From: Pseudomonadales bacterium
GTDB taxonomy: Bacteria > Pseudomonadota > Gammaproteobacteria > Pseudomonadales > Azotimanducaceae
Length of the DNA stretch: 64,000 nt
Assembly: GCA_019090615.1 (NCBI GenBank)
Contig: JAHRVQ010000052.1
Coordinates: forward strand, 1-64,000
Direction of reading: 5' to 3'
The position numbers were made by a program, and so were the translations under genes. This document shows positions 15,217 to 23,975 of the stretch, piece after piece (position 1 is the stretch's first letter; every line of letters starts with the position of its first letter). Below the pieces are notes generated by a model, which saw only the letters and a list, made by a program, of their open reading frames with translations, did no database searches and was not told where the DNA came from.

Positions 15217-17556
15217 AAAATTCCAAAAACACTCGGACCGCTACCAGCGGTCATCGTGGCGTCATGCGCTACGCTATGTTCTTTCACTGCTTATAGTGAG
15301 AACGACACCGCATCTAAAGCCAGGGGCTCTGCAGCACGCCTCATGGAAGAAGTTCTCGTCACAGGCACCAGGAAAAAAAGTGCTGACGAACGAATCCAGG
15401 ACATACCCATCGCCATGAGCGCCTATAACGGCGATCAACTCGAAGCTCTACAAGTACGCAATATAGAAGGCCTGTCTTTTACTATGCCCAACGTCCAACT
15501 GGACTCTGTAGGCACAGTTAAAGGTACCGCCAACTTTTCAATACGTGGCCAGGGCATTAATAGTTCAATCCCATCTGTTGACCCAACTGTCGGCGTATTT
15601 GTTGATGGAATGTATTTGGGCGTCAACTATGCGGTTAATTTCGATACCTTTGACCTGGAATCAATAGAAGTATTACGCGGCCCTCAAGGCCTACTGTTTG
15701 GTCGAAACGTAACGGCAGGAGCAGTAGTGGTAACTAATCGCAGGCCAAACCACGAATTCAGTCTGCGGACCAAAATCGGCACCACTGACGACAATGACAC
15801 AACCTTCGGCCTGTCTATGACGGGTTCAGTGATACCCGACCTGGTAGCCGGCAAGGTCGCTTTCTACGCCCGAAATGACGCAGGTTATTTCGAAAATGTC
15901 TCTACTGGGGACGATAGTTTTGGTGGTGGTGAGACTTATATGGGGCGGTTCGGTTTAACCTTTACACCCACCGACAACATCTCAAGTACCTTTAGCTACG
16001 AATGGGGCAAGGACCGGTCTGACTCGGGCATCCCGTACACGCCGTTTGATTCTTCGAGGGAAGGATTTCCTCATACTCGACCTGGCGACTTCAAAGTCAA
16101 AACCCATGTGGATTCAGGCCTGGGCAATTTTGCTGATGCCGATTGGCAACATGCGATCCTGGACACAACCATTGACGTTGGTTTTGGTGACGGATCAATC
16201 ACCGGTATTGTGACCTGGCGTGAAGTCAGCACCAATGGAGAGATCGATCTTGATGGCACCGACATCCCCGGCTTCGAATTTCACTCAGGCTCAGCTCTGG
16301 ATCAAAACCAGAGAAGTGCCGAGATACGTTATGCCGGCAGTTTCGCTGACGACAGGGTTGATCTGACAGTTGGGTACTATTACTTCAACCAGGTACAACG
16401 TCTATTTGCTTTTCGCGAACTGGATTTCACGCACCTTGGTGCAGCGGCTCCAACACCAAGATTTAATTACGGTGGTGTCGTTAATCATGAAACCTGGGGC
16501 GTATTTGCCAATTCAGATATTAGATTGTCCGACGAACTTACCCTGTCGCTCGGTGTCAGATACACCGAAGAAGAAAAAGAGGCCCAGGTTGCTATCGCTA
16601 CCCTATCAACCGCTGGCGACCTGCCAGCCGGAGCCTTCTTAGGCGGTTGCACAAATTCCGGCAGAATTACCTGCGGCCCTGACTTTACCGATGACGACGA
16701 CTGGTCTAATGTCACCCCAAGAATTGCTTTACAGTGGTACTTTAGTGACAGCTCTCATATGTATGCCAGCTACAGCAAAGGGTTCCGTAGCGGCGGTTAT
16801 AATCTCCGTAATACCAACTCAAGACAAAGACCTGGGCCCTGGGATGAAGAAAGCCAGGATTCCTATGAACTCGGTATGAAAACAGAATTGCTGGATGGCA
16901 AAATCCGTTTTAATGCCGCCGTTTTTCTAAATCAAATTGAAGATATGATTCGCGAAGTGATCACCGAAGATCCCGATACCGGTGGCTCTTTACAGGTGAT
17001 TTCAAACACCGCTGACGCCGATGTAAGCGGGGTTGAACTCGACGTTAACTGGCTGGCCACGGACAATTTGTTGATCTATGCCAATGTCGGTTATCTTGAT
17101 GATGAGTACCAGGAAATACTTGCTGATCTAAACCTTGATGGATTGGTACCTGGCGATTTAAATCCTGATGGCTCGGTCAATAATGATGACCTAGGTCTGA
17201 CGTTACCTCGCTTAGCCCATTGGACAGCTTCAATTGGTGGCAATTTTGATATACCAATGCAAGCAGGCCTAATCACCTTACGTCTAAACTACAATCATCG
17301 AACAGCAGGATTTTTCAGTGATTCTAATGTTGATACCCTGCCTTCTCATGACGAGCTAGGCGCTGGCATTTCCTTCACTTCCGCTGACGAAAAATGGAAA
17401 CTGAGCCTGTACGGTAAAAATCTATTAGATCAAGTGCTACGCGTGACCCAATTTAGTATTGGCAAACCTGTACCCTCTGAACGTATCGCCGTATCTGCAT
17501 TTGCCCCTATTAAAAAGGGCCGCGTAATTGGCATTGAGTTCGATTACCGTTTATAA
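15214..17556 (+). CDS. TonB-dependent receptor with apparent non-AUG start
   Basis: An outer-membrane receptor of about 780 residues. The plug carries a TonB-box-like MEEVLVTGTR, then NFSIRGQGIN, VGVFVDGMYLG and the conserved LESIEVLRGPQGLLFGRN; the barrel ends in IGIEFDYRL. The usual start would be GTG at 15256, but that gives MASCATLCSF with no basic residues. Reading from ATC at 15214 gives (M)KIPKTLGPLPAVIVASCATLCSF, a proper lysine n-region plus hydrophobic core, with a Shine-Dalgarno at the correct distance. Either initiation uses a rare codon, or ATG mutated to ATC, or the base is a sequencing error. It is monocistronic with a strong terminator. The substrate is unknown, presumably a carbon source. 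Confidence 0.85.
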   Translation: MKIPKTLGPLPAVIVASCATLCSFTAYSENDTASKARGSAARLMEEVLVTGTRKKSADERIQDIPIAMSAYNGDQLEALQVRNIEGLSFTMPNVQLDSVGTVKGTANFSIRGQGINSSIPSVDPTVGVFVDGMYLGVNYAVNFDTFDLESIEVLRGPQGLLFGRNVTAGAVVVTNRRPNHEFSLRTKIGTTDDNDTTFGLSMTGSVIPDLVAGKVAFYARNDAGYFENVSTGDDSFGGGETYMGRFGLTFTPTDNISSTFSYEWGKDRSDSGIPYTPFDSSREGFPHTRPGDFKVKTHVDSGLGNFADADWQHAILDTTIDVGFGDGSITGIVTWREVSTNGEIDLDGTDIPGFEFHSGSALDQNQRSAEIRYAGSFADDRVDLTVGYYYFNQVQRLFAFRELDFTHLGAAAPTPRFNYGGVVNHETWGVFANSDIRLSDELTLSLGVRYTEEEKEAQVAIATLSTAGDLPAGAFLGGCTNSGRITCGPDFTDDDDWSNVTPRIALQWYFSDSSHMYASYSKGFRSGGYNLRNTNSRQRPGPWDEESQDSYELGMKTELLDGKIRFNAAVFLNQIEDMIREVITEDPDTGGSLQVISNTADADVSGVELDVNWLATDNLLIYANVGYLDDEYQEILADLNLDGLVPGDLNPDGSVNNDDLGLTLPRLAHWTASIGGNFDIPMQAGLITLRLNYNHRTAGFFSDSNVDTLPSHDELGAGISFTSADEKWKLSLYGKNLLDQVLRVTQFSIGKPVPSERIAVSAFAPIKKGRVIGIEFDYRL

Positions 17557-17610
17557 AAATGGCGAACTAGCAAGGCTATTTCATATACCACTAATAGCCT
17601 TCTGGAACTA

Positions 17611-17644
17611 AAAAACCCTGGTACGATTTAGTACCAGGGTTTTT
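17611..17644 (+). terminator. Rho-independent terminator after the receptor
   Basis: A perfect 14-bp stem AAAAACCCTGGTAC / GTACCAGGGTTTTT with a six-base loop. It reads equally well on both strands, but the minus-strand gene that ends at 17940 is about 300 bases away, so it mainly serves the receptor. The bases 17645-17939 hold nothing else I can support. Confidence 0.95.
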
Positions 17645-17939
17645 TATACGCTACAAATGCCAAAATTATATTGCTAAATTCACGATACTGTAATAATTAA
17701 CGAAATACTCTCATTTATAAGAAAGCGGTTAGGGTCTGGCAGAACAACCCGACGAAGATATGCCCAGCGGGATACGCTAACTAAACTTGAACGCCTTATA
17801 TTCATTAACTCTAACTTCCGCTAATCTCTTGCTGTCTGCCGTTGTAAATAAGATAACGTAGCTTGTCGAGATTGGGCACATTAGAGTTATGGCCATGGCT
17901 TTGCATGTAGACATTGGGGGCTACCAATTGAAATCTGCA

Positions 17940-18380
17940 TCAAATAGAAAGTACCAGGTCAAGATAAAAGCGCCGATCCATAATATCCTCGTCGCTACCT
18001 ATAGGCGTTTCGAAAGCAATACCCATCCGCACATGGTCGGTGATAATAAATCTTGCCCCTATGGCCGCTGTGGTAACAGTGCCTGCGTCTGTACTGCCAA
18101 AATTAACCAGATCGATCCCTTCAAAATCAAACGGTAACCGGTCGCCACCCTCAGTAACAAAATCATCCGGAATTTTATTTAGTAGCAAAATCGGGCGAAT
18201 TTCCGTGGTCATCAAAGGCGTTTCATTAAACAAAGGATTTGAAATAGCAGGAATGTAACGAAAGTTTTTATCCTCAGCCAACGACCCCGCAAGGTCTATT
18301 GCCAAAGCAGTAGCAGGAAGAAAAACAACCAACGGCACCAGGAGCAGCCACGCATTTAGAATATACCAATTCACCTTCAT
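17940..18380 (-). CDS. Shortened porin-like outer-membrane protein
   Basis: A 146-residue exported protein with a clear signal peptide (about 1-28, ending ATALA). The N-terminal part (NFRYIPAISNPLFNETP, then IPDDFVTEGGD) and the C-terminal part (VNFGSTDAGTVTTAAIGAR to the final YLDLVLSI) match, from memory, the two ends of a longer beta-barrel family of roughly 300 residues. The middle appears missing, with the join near residue 80-84 (GGD/RLPFDFEG). The frame is intact and the last residue is hydrophobic as expected for barrel insertion. It is either an in-frame deletion derivative or a small barrel in its own right. Confidence 0.65.
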   Translation of the reverse strand: MKVNWYILNAWLLLVPLVVFLPATALAIDLAGSLAEDKNFRYIPAISNPLFNETPLMTTEIRPILLLNKIPDDFVTEGGDRLPFDFEGIDLVNFGSTDAGTVTTAAIGARFIITDHVRMGIAFETPIGSDEDIMDRRFYLDLVLSI

Positions 18381-18542
18381 AATTACCTTATATCAACTAG
18401 TTGCAGCAAGTATCCTTAATGTAGATGAGGCCGCTATGATTCAGGTCAAAAAATTCGATCATGTATTAGAGCAATCCGCCTAAAACACGGCACAGTATAG
18501 CGCTGCTATCAAGCATGCAGAGCAATATCCACACTTCGATAT

Positions 18543-18986
18543 TTAGCCCTTAATACGAACAGCCAGCACATCGCAGGAAACACCATGTAAAACACTATTC
18601 GCTGTTGAGCCCAATAGTAACTGCAAACCACTTTGACCGTGGGTACCCATAACGATCAGGTCAACATCGTATTGCTTAACAACGGTATGGATTTCACTAG
18701 CGGGCCTGCCCTGCCTGATTAACTGAAGCGCTTCAGGCACCTCAAGTCGCAGCCCTGCAGCGACCATACGGTTGGCGCTGTCCTGCCTTAATCCAGAATC
18801 TAAATCAGCTATTTGATCGCTAAAGCTCATGCTTTCAACGGCGCAAGTCATGCTCAGAGGCTCATGGACATGTAAAAGCAAAAGCGCGGCATCATTGTCC
18901 CTGGCAAGTTGCGCGCCTTTTTCTATGATTTGATCATTATCAAAGTGGAAATCTAGCGCTAATAGTATTTTTTTGTAAGATGCCAT
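18543..18986 (-). CDS. Universal stress protein, UspA family
   Basis: A 147-residue single-domain cytosolic protein. The start MASYKKILLALDF forms the first strand with the usual D; the ATP-binding signature G-T-H-G-Q-S-G followed by nine residues and G-S-T-A-N-S is present at about 114-128. A GGAG site precedes the ATG. Universal stress proteins bind ATP or adenylate and help survival under starvation and stress. No partner gene is evident; the neighbour is a shortened outer-membrane protein. Confidence 0.92.
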   Translation of the reverse strand: MASYKKILLALDFHFDNDQIIEKGAQLARDNDAALLLLHVHEPLSMTCAVESMSFSDQIADLDSGLRQDSANRMVAAGLRLEVPEALQLIRQGRPASEIHTVVKQYDVDLIVMGTHGQSGLQLLLGSTANSVLHGVSCDVLAVRIKG

Positions 18987-19311
18987 GCTTTTCTCCAGCC
19001 CATAAATAAGGTCCCCTTATTAGATCAACAATAAAGGTCATAAATTATGATCAGGATCAAACAGATATTATTTTTCTAAAAAAGCGGCGAGAAAAACACA
19101 AGGCCCTCGCCTTTGGTCGCAGCGAGGACTACTCTAATGGGCATACAGGCTACGGATAAGTTCGCCGTATTTGTTGCAGCATATCCTTAAATAGAACCAG
19201 TATGGATAGATTTGTAATTCACCGCTCGCTTAACCTCTAACAGTTTCGATAATCAGAAACAAGACAGAGCTATTCTTTATTCACGAACAGTTCTTGTACG
19301 CCCCAACATCT

Positions 19312-19337
19312 GCCGTACACCATTCACCGTGTACGGC
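19312..19337. other. Perfect 9-bp inverted repeat upstream of uspA-like gene
   Basis: GCCGTACAC and GTGTACGGC flank an eight-base centre, 58 bases past the end of the amidohydrolase and some 325 upstream of the stress-protein ATG. It may act as a terminator (without a T-run) for the amidohydrolase. The rest of 18987-19394 shows nothing clear. Confidence 0.5.
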
Positions 19338-19394
19338 TATTATCGGCACAATCCAGAGGCAAACCAGGCACCAAACCCGGCGGGTTTTACCTGC

Positions 19395-20543
19395 CTAAGC
19401 AGCGGCTGGGAAACCATAAAGTCTAACGGCATTATCATGCAATATCATGCGCCGTTGTTCAGGTTTGATCAATTCAAGCTGGTCGGCAATAATCTCCTGA
19501 GAATCAGGCCAGACGCCATCGGGATGAGGAAAGTCTGAACCCCATAACAACGTCTCGGCACCAATACGATCAATATTCGCCATACCGGTCTCATCTTGCT
19601 GAAAGGTAACAAACATCTGCCGACGCCAATACTCGCTGGGCTTCATCTTAAGTTCCAGGTTCTGGAACTGATCTTCCCACTCATAGTCCATACGCTCCAG
19701 CGCATAAGGTAACCAACCTGCACCTGCCTCACCCAGCACCACTTTTAAGCCTGGATGACGCTCTAATGCACCACCAAAAATTATTGCCGCCAGGTGAGTT
19801 GACATAGCCATCTGAAACTCGGTCATTACGGTTGCCAGGAAGCGATGATAATCTAACGGATTAGTAAATGGCGGCGCACCTGCTGCACTACCAACAGTAT
19901 GAAGCTGCACGGGAATACCAGTTTCTTCCGCGGCAATCCACAGCGGCTCCCATTCATCTTTCCAAAATGGCAGATTGCCAGGGACGATGGGTAATTCTCC
20001 ACCGCTAAGGCCCAGCGCTGCACAACGCCTTAACTCTTCCGCCGCCTCTTCTGCACTACCAGCGGGCAGACAGCCCACCATGGCAAAACGGTCCGGGTTG
20101 GCTTTACGGAATTCTGCGGCAAAATCATTATAAATTTTGCCCATCCAGGCCCCAACCTCAGCATCCTTAACCCTTGATGCAGCCCCCAGAATGCCATAAA
20201 TCACTTCACCTGCAACACCATCGCGATCCTGCTCGCCAATACGCAGTGCCGGATCAGATGTACGCATGATACCTTTTGCCTGGTCTTCATAGAGGCCAGT
20301 AGCTGCCATGCGGTCGGCACGATGAATAACACCGGGCACATAACGGCGCCCACCTGAGCCCATACCGCCATATACCCCCATTGATTTCCCCGCAGCATTT
20401 ACCCAGTGCTGCTCACCTTCATCTCTTTCTATAACCTTTGGCATTCGATCGCGTAGGCTTGCAGGTGCATTCTCAGTGAAAATTTCTTTCGGCATACATG
20501 GCAAATCTATATGACCATCAGCGGAGTATATTGGATAACTCAC
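19395..20543 (-). CDS. Amidohydrolase-2 family metal-dependent hydrolase
   Basis: A 382-residue TIM-barrel protein of the amidohydrolase-2 family, which includes ACMSD-type decarboxylases and ring-cleavage hydrolases. The first-strand metal motif is S-A-D-G-H-I-D-L, and the last-strand motif is WGSDFPHPDGVWP with the conserved aspartate; histidines in LHTVGS and HPGLKVVLGEAG supply other ligands. The start is GTG at 20543, with TGAGG nine bases upstream; no ATG lies closer. The family commonly acts on carboxylated or ring-opened aromatic products. It is followed at some distance by two further members of the superfamily in the window. Confidence 0.88.
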   Translation of the reverse strand: MSYPIYSADGHIDLPCMPKEIFTENAPASLRDRMPKVIERDEGEQHWVNAAGKSMGVYGGMGSGGRRYVPGVIHRADRMAATGLYEDQAKGIMRTSDPALRIGEQDRDGVAGEVIYGILGAASRVKDAEVGAWMGKIYNDFAAEFRKANPDRFAMVGCLPAGSAEEAAEELRRCAALGLSGGELPIVPGNLPFWKDEWEPLWIAAEETGIPVQLHTVGSAAGAPPFTNPLDYHRFLATVMTEFQMAMSTHLAAIIFGGALERHPGLKVVLGEAGAGWLPYALERMDYEWEDQFQNLELKMKPSEYWRRQMFVTFQQDETGMANIDRIGAETLLWGSDFPHPDGVWPDSQEIIADQLELIKPEQRRMILHDNAVRLYGFPAAA

Positions 20544-20623
20544 AACCTTTACCTCATTAATAATGGATTAAAAAAGACGCTCGAAGCAATGTTCAAGAAG
20601 GTAGCTTTTGATAACACAACTCG

Positions 20624-20644
20624 TGATAACAAAGCTGGTTATCA
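20624..20644. promoter_or_regulatory. Possible operator upstream of the 19395 amidohydrolase
   Basis: An inverted repeat TGATAAC-7 bases-GTTATCA lies about 80 bases upstream of the GTG start. It has the size of a dimeric repressor site. Nothing identifies the regulator. The rest of the 490-base gap 20544-21033 shows no other feature. Confidence 0.35.
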
Positions 20645-21033
20645 TATGACTCCTGGTGCGCTTCGACGCGGTTCTTGTATCAAGTACTCGGAATTGCGAG
20701 TTAGAATGCCGTGGTCGGCAGCAACAATCAACTAAACAATCTTTTCATGTAACCCTCTCAACACCAATCAGGTGCTCTCTGCACCGTAAAACGTCACTTT
20801 GATGAGGCTTTGATAATGCGTTGACAACCCCGATTAAACAAAACCCTTTGCCGACACTTAGTCTGTGCTCCCCCACTTCATCAGAGGCTCATTAAGCGCT
20901 GATCAGAAATTCATCAGCGCAAAAAAAGCCCCACCAACATTTCATAATATTAGTAGGGCCATTTCATCTTTATAAGTTGCTCAATTTGTCGCAACTTTGT
21001 TGTTCTGCAAATTACCAAACCAGGTATCAGCGA

Positions 21034-22776
21034 CTAGGCAACTGCCTGCCCGTGGCGTAACAACTTGCCTGGTGTTGCGCCCGTACATTTACCACTTTCA
21101 AAGGTAATTTCGCCATTTACAATAATCGCGTCATAACCAATTGCACGTTGTACCCGACGCCATTCATTGCCGGGGAAATCATGTTCAATACTGCCGATCC
21201 AGGGCGGATCAATGGCCAGGCCATCCATATCATAAACCAGGATATCTGCCGCACCACCCACCTGAAGCACACCACGATCTTTAAATCCTGCCGCCTGCGC
21301 CGGCAGATTAGACAACCGATAATGGGCTTCTTCCAGGCTAACCACCTGCTCATCGCGCACCAACCAGGTTAAAAAGTCAGTGGTATACGCGCCGCCGGTG
21401 AAAAACTTGGTATGCGCACCCCCATCGGATACACCTGGGATGGTATAGGGGAAATCATTCATCATTTCAGCCATAAATTCGGCATTAGAGCCTTTATCTG
21501 GCCCCAGAAATTCCACTTCAAGATTACCCGCAACAGATAAATCCAGCATGGTCTCTATATGATGTTTACCCTGCTCTTGCGCAATGGCACCAACAGATTT
21601 ACCGACATATTTCTCTAGCTGCGGGTTATCCCCCACTGCCTGAATAATCAATTGTGCCGGATTACCGCCAACACCTGCCTGTATAACCTGCAAACGCCGA
21701 TCCGCCTCTTCTGATTCGTCAATTAAAGCGCGACGTAATTCAGGATCCTGTAACTTTTGCATCTTTTCATCATGGCTGCCGGTAGTTACTGCACGCCAGG
21801 CAGGCGATGCATCATAAAGATTCCAGTGTTCCAGAGTGAACGCAAATCCAGATCGGCCAGTACCACATTGGGCGTAGATAGGCAGGTCACGTTTGCGACA
21901 ATCTTCAATCCAGCGCAGCGGTTTACGGTGTACCTCGGGGTTTTTACGCGCTGGCGCTACAACGTTATGTAATACGGGTTGGCCAGCCGTCTCAGCCAGT
22001 TTTTCAAGAAACTCGCGGTCGGCGCGAACACTTTCGCCACCCGCCTGGGTGATCTGAATAACGCCTTCGCCGCGCTCCTTTAATACTTCTGCCAGGGCCA
22101 AAATATCTTCATCCACCATGGTATCAGTCACCATCGGCGAACCATCAAAATCAGCCTGAACAGAATCTTTGCCTAGTCGTTGTAAAGAAAAGCCGCATAA
22201 GCCAGCATCCATACCTTCATGTAACAGGCGTTTCATTTCAGCCCGTTCAGCATCAGTGGCCGGGCGTGTCTTGGCCGCTTCCAGGCCCATCACATAGGTC
22301 ATCAATGAGGCAACGGGCATATATTGAATTACGTTAACGCCCTTGTCGGAGCGATCCAGACTATCCATATATTCAGGAATAGTTTCCCAATCCCATTCCA
22401 TACCCACTTTCATGGATTCAAAGGGGATGGCTTCGGTACGGGTCATGGTTAGCATGGACCGTTCCTGAAAATCTGGTTTTACTGGCGCAAAACCAAAACC
22501 GCAATTGCCTAAAACTACTGAAGTGACGCCATGCCAGCCTGAGATAGTGCACCAGGGATCCCAGCGAATCTGAGCATCATAATGGGTATGTAGATCAACA
22601 AACCCAGGCGCTACAATTCGCCCTTTGGCATCGATCACACGTTTTGCTTCTCCAGGTGCATCACCACCCAGTTGAGCAATTTTACCGTCTTTGATCCAAA
22701 CATCACCTTCATATCTTGGCGTGCGTTTGCCATCAACGATCATTCCGTTTTTTATCTGAATATCAAACTGCTGCAT
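21034..22776 (-). CDS. D-aminoacylase-like amidohydrolase
   Basis: About 580 residues from the ATG at 22776. It begins with the small beta domain typical of the family (MQQFDIQIKNGMIVDG), then the metal-binding V-D-L-H63-T-H65-Y-D and the NCGFG segment. GVSDGGAHTKFF near the C-terminus holds the catalytic aspartate. N-acyl-D-amino-acid deacylases and related imidase-like hydrolases share this layout; here the substrate is likely a pathway amide or ring rather than an amino acid. I moved the start from 22809 because CAGGGAGG sits six or seven bases before 22776. It is downstream of an enoyl-CoA-hydratase-like gene with a repeat array between. Confidence 0.85.
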   Translation of the reverse strand: MQQFDIQIKNGMIVDGKRTPRYEGDVWIKDGKIAQLGGDAPGEAKRVIDAKGRIVAPGFVDLHTHYDAQIRWDPWCTISGWHGVTSVVLGNCGFGFAPVKPDFQERSMLTMTRTEAIPFESMKVGMEWDWETIPEYMDSLDRSDKGVNVIQYMPVASLMTYVMGLEAAKTRPATDAERAEMKRLLHEGMDAGLCGFSLQRLGKDSVQADFDGSPMVTDTMVDEDILALAEVLKERGEGVIQITQAGGESVRADREFLEKLAETAGQPVLHNVVAPARKNPEVHRKPLRWIEDCRKRDLPIYAQCGTGRSGFAFTLEHWNLYDASPAWRAVTTGSHDEKMQKLQDPELRRALIDESEEADRRLQVIQAGVGGNPAQLIIQAVGDNPQLEKYVGKSVGAIAQEQGKHHIETMLDLSVAGNLEVEFLGPDKGSNAEFMAEMMNDFPYTIPGVSDGGAHTKFFTGGAYTTDFLTWLVRDEQVVSLEEAHYRLSNLPAQAAGFKDRGVLQVGGAADILVYDMDGLAIDPPWIGSIEHDFPGNEWRRVQRAIGYDAIIVNGEITFESGKCTGATPGKLLRHGQAVA

Positions 22777-22888
22777 AACACCTCCCTGGAAACCATTTTT
22801 AGTCGTCAAATGATAATAAGAGCAGCGCTATCAAATCGCAAGTACTTGCTATAACCTCACAGAAAATGATGGCAAATTAACCCGAACA

Positions 22889-23045
22889 AACAGCCCTGAG
22901 CGGCTCTTATAAAACAGCCCTGAGCGGCTCTTATAAAACAGCCCTGAGCGGTTCTTATAAACAGCAACAGCCCTGAGCGGTTCTTATAAACAGCAACAGC
23001 CCTGAGCGGCTCTTATGAAGAGCAACAGCCCTGAGCGGTTCTTCC
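22889..23045 (-). repeat. Six tandem repeats of 24 or 29 bp next to a stop codon
   Basis: The core CAGCCCTGAGCGG (with C/T variation just after it, then TCTTATA) recurs at about 22891, 22915, 22939, 22968, 22997 and 23026. The first three steps are 24 bp and the next three 29 bp, the longer units carrying an extra CAGCA. The array lies between the end of the enoyl-CoA-hydratase-like gene (stop at 23055) and the start of the amidohydrolase. Each unit has a short AGCC...GGCT self-complement. There are no unique spacers, so it is not CRISPR. Confidence 0.9.
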
Positions 23046-23054
23046 ATTAACAGC

Positions 23055-23831
23055 CTATTTGAATACCGGTTCGCGACGCTCTTCAAAAGCCTTTAGGCCT
23101 TCACTAACGTTTTCACTCAATAACGCAGGTACAGCAATGTCCTGCTCAAACTTCAGAGAATCACTCACGGTTAAGGTTGCACCTTGCCGGGCCAGTTGTT
23201 TCATTGCCGCCAACCCCTCTGGGTTTCTTTTACTCAATGTCTGCGCATATTCCAGTACTGTACCCTGTAAAGAGCCAGACTCCACCACATAATTTACCAG
23301 CCCCCAGTCCAGCGCCTCTGGCGCGGTTAACCAGCGCGCCGAGTACATTAAATCCATCGCCCGACGTAAGCCGACCAATCTTGGCAACCGTTGCGTGCCA
23401 CCCCAGCCTGGGACCAGACCATATTGCGCGTGTTGACAACCCATTTTCGCATCGTCAGCCGCGAAAACCACATCAGCACACATCATCAACTCCATCCCAC
23501 CAGCAAGGCATAAGCCGTTTAAGGCTAATACTACAGGCAGTCTTGAAGCTTCCAGCTTTTGCATCACGTCATGGCCATAACCAATAAAGTTATTTAATTC
23601 AACTTCGTCCTGCCGATGTCCACTCACTTCTTCGAGGTCTGCACCGGTACAAAAATGCTTGCCCGCAGCTGAAATAACTACCACCCGCACACTGCTATCC
23701 TGTTCAGCTTTATCCAGACCACGCTCAATACCTGCAATCAACGCAGTAGACAAGCAGTTGAATTTATCGGGCCGATTAAGCGTTAACAGGGCTAATTGAT
23801 TTTCTACGCTGTAGGTCACTGCATCTGTCAT
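23055..23831 (-). CDS. Enoyl-CoA hydratase/isomerase-family protein with atypical active site
   Basis: A 258-residue crotonase-fold protein. The oxyanion segments HFCTGADLEEV (59-69) and NGLCLAGGMELMM (105-117) are normal, as is PGWGGTQRLPRLVG (141-154). Aligned by eye to rat mitochondrial enoyl-CoA hydratase, the two catalytic glutamates (E144, E164) correspond to H134 and D160 here. It may therefore be an isomerase, hydrolase or ring-cleaving crotonase rather than a hydratase. An AGGA site precedes the ATG. It sits between amidohydrolases, pointing to a CoA-ester degradation route. Confidence 0.88.
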   Translation of the reverse strand: MTDAVTYSVENQLALLTLNRPDKFNCLSTALIAGIERGLDKAEQDSSVRVVVISAAGKHFCTGADLEEVSGHRQDEVELNNFIGYGHDVMQKLEASRLPVVLALNGLCLAGGMELMMCADVVFAADDAKMGCQHAQYGLVPGWGGTQRLPRLVGLRRAMDLMYSARWLTAPEALDWGLVNYVVESGSLQGTVLEYAQTLSKRNPEGLAAMKQLARQGATLTVSDSLKFEQDIAVPALLSENVSEGLKAFEERREPVFK

Positions 23832-23975
23832 TTAAATATTTTCCTGGTTAATTCGAGTGGGGTTTTCTGTTAGTACTTTAGTCAAACCGTTGCAGATAGC
23901 GTGCTGACTGCACGGTAAGCCTGCGGCGTGGAGATCACGCCATCAGGCTTTTATATTGCCGTAAAACCACCCAAT

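Noticed and set aside
22889-23045. Regularly spaced repeats resembling a CRISPR array
   Set aside because: Units are contiguous or separated by a constant few bases with no unique spacers, and no cas genes are present.
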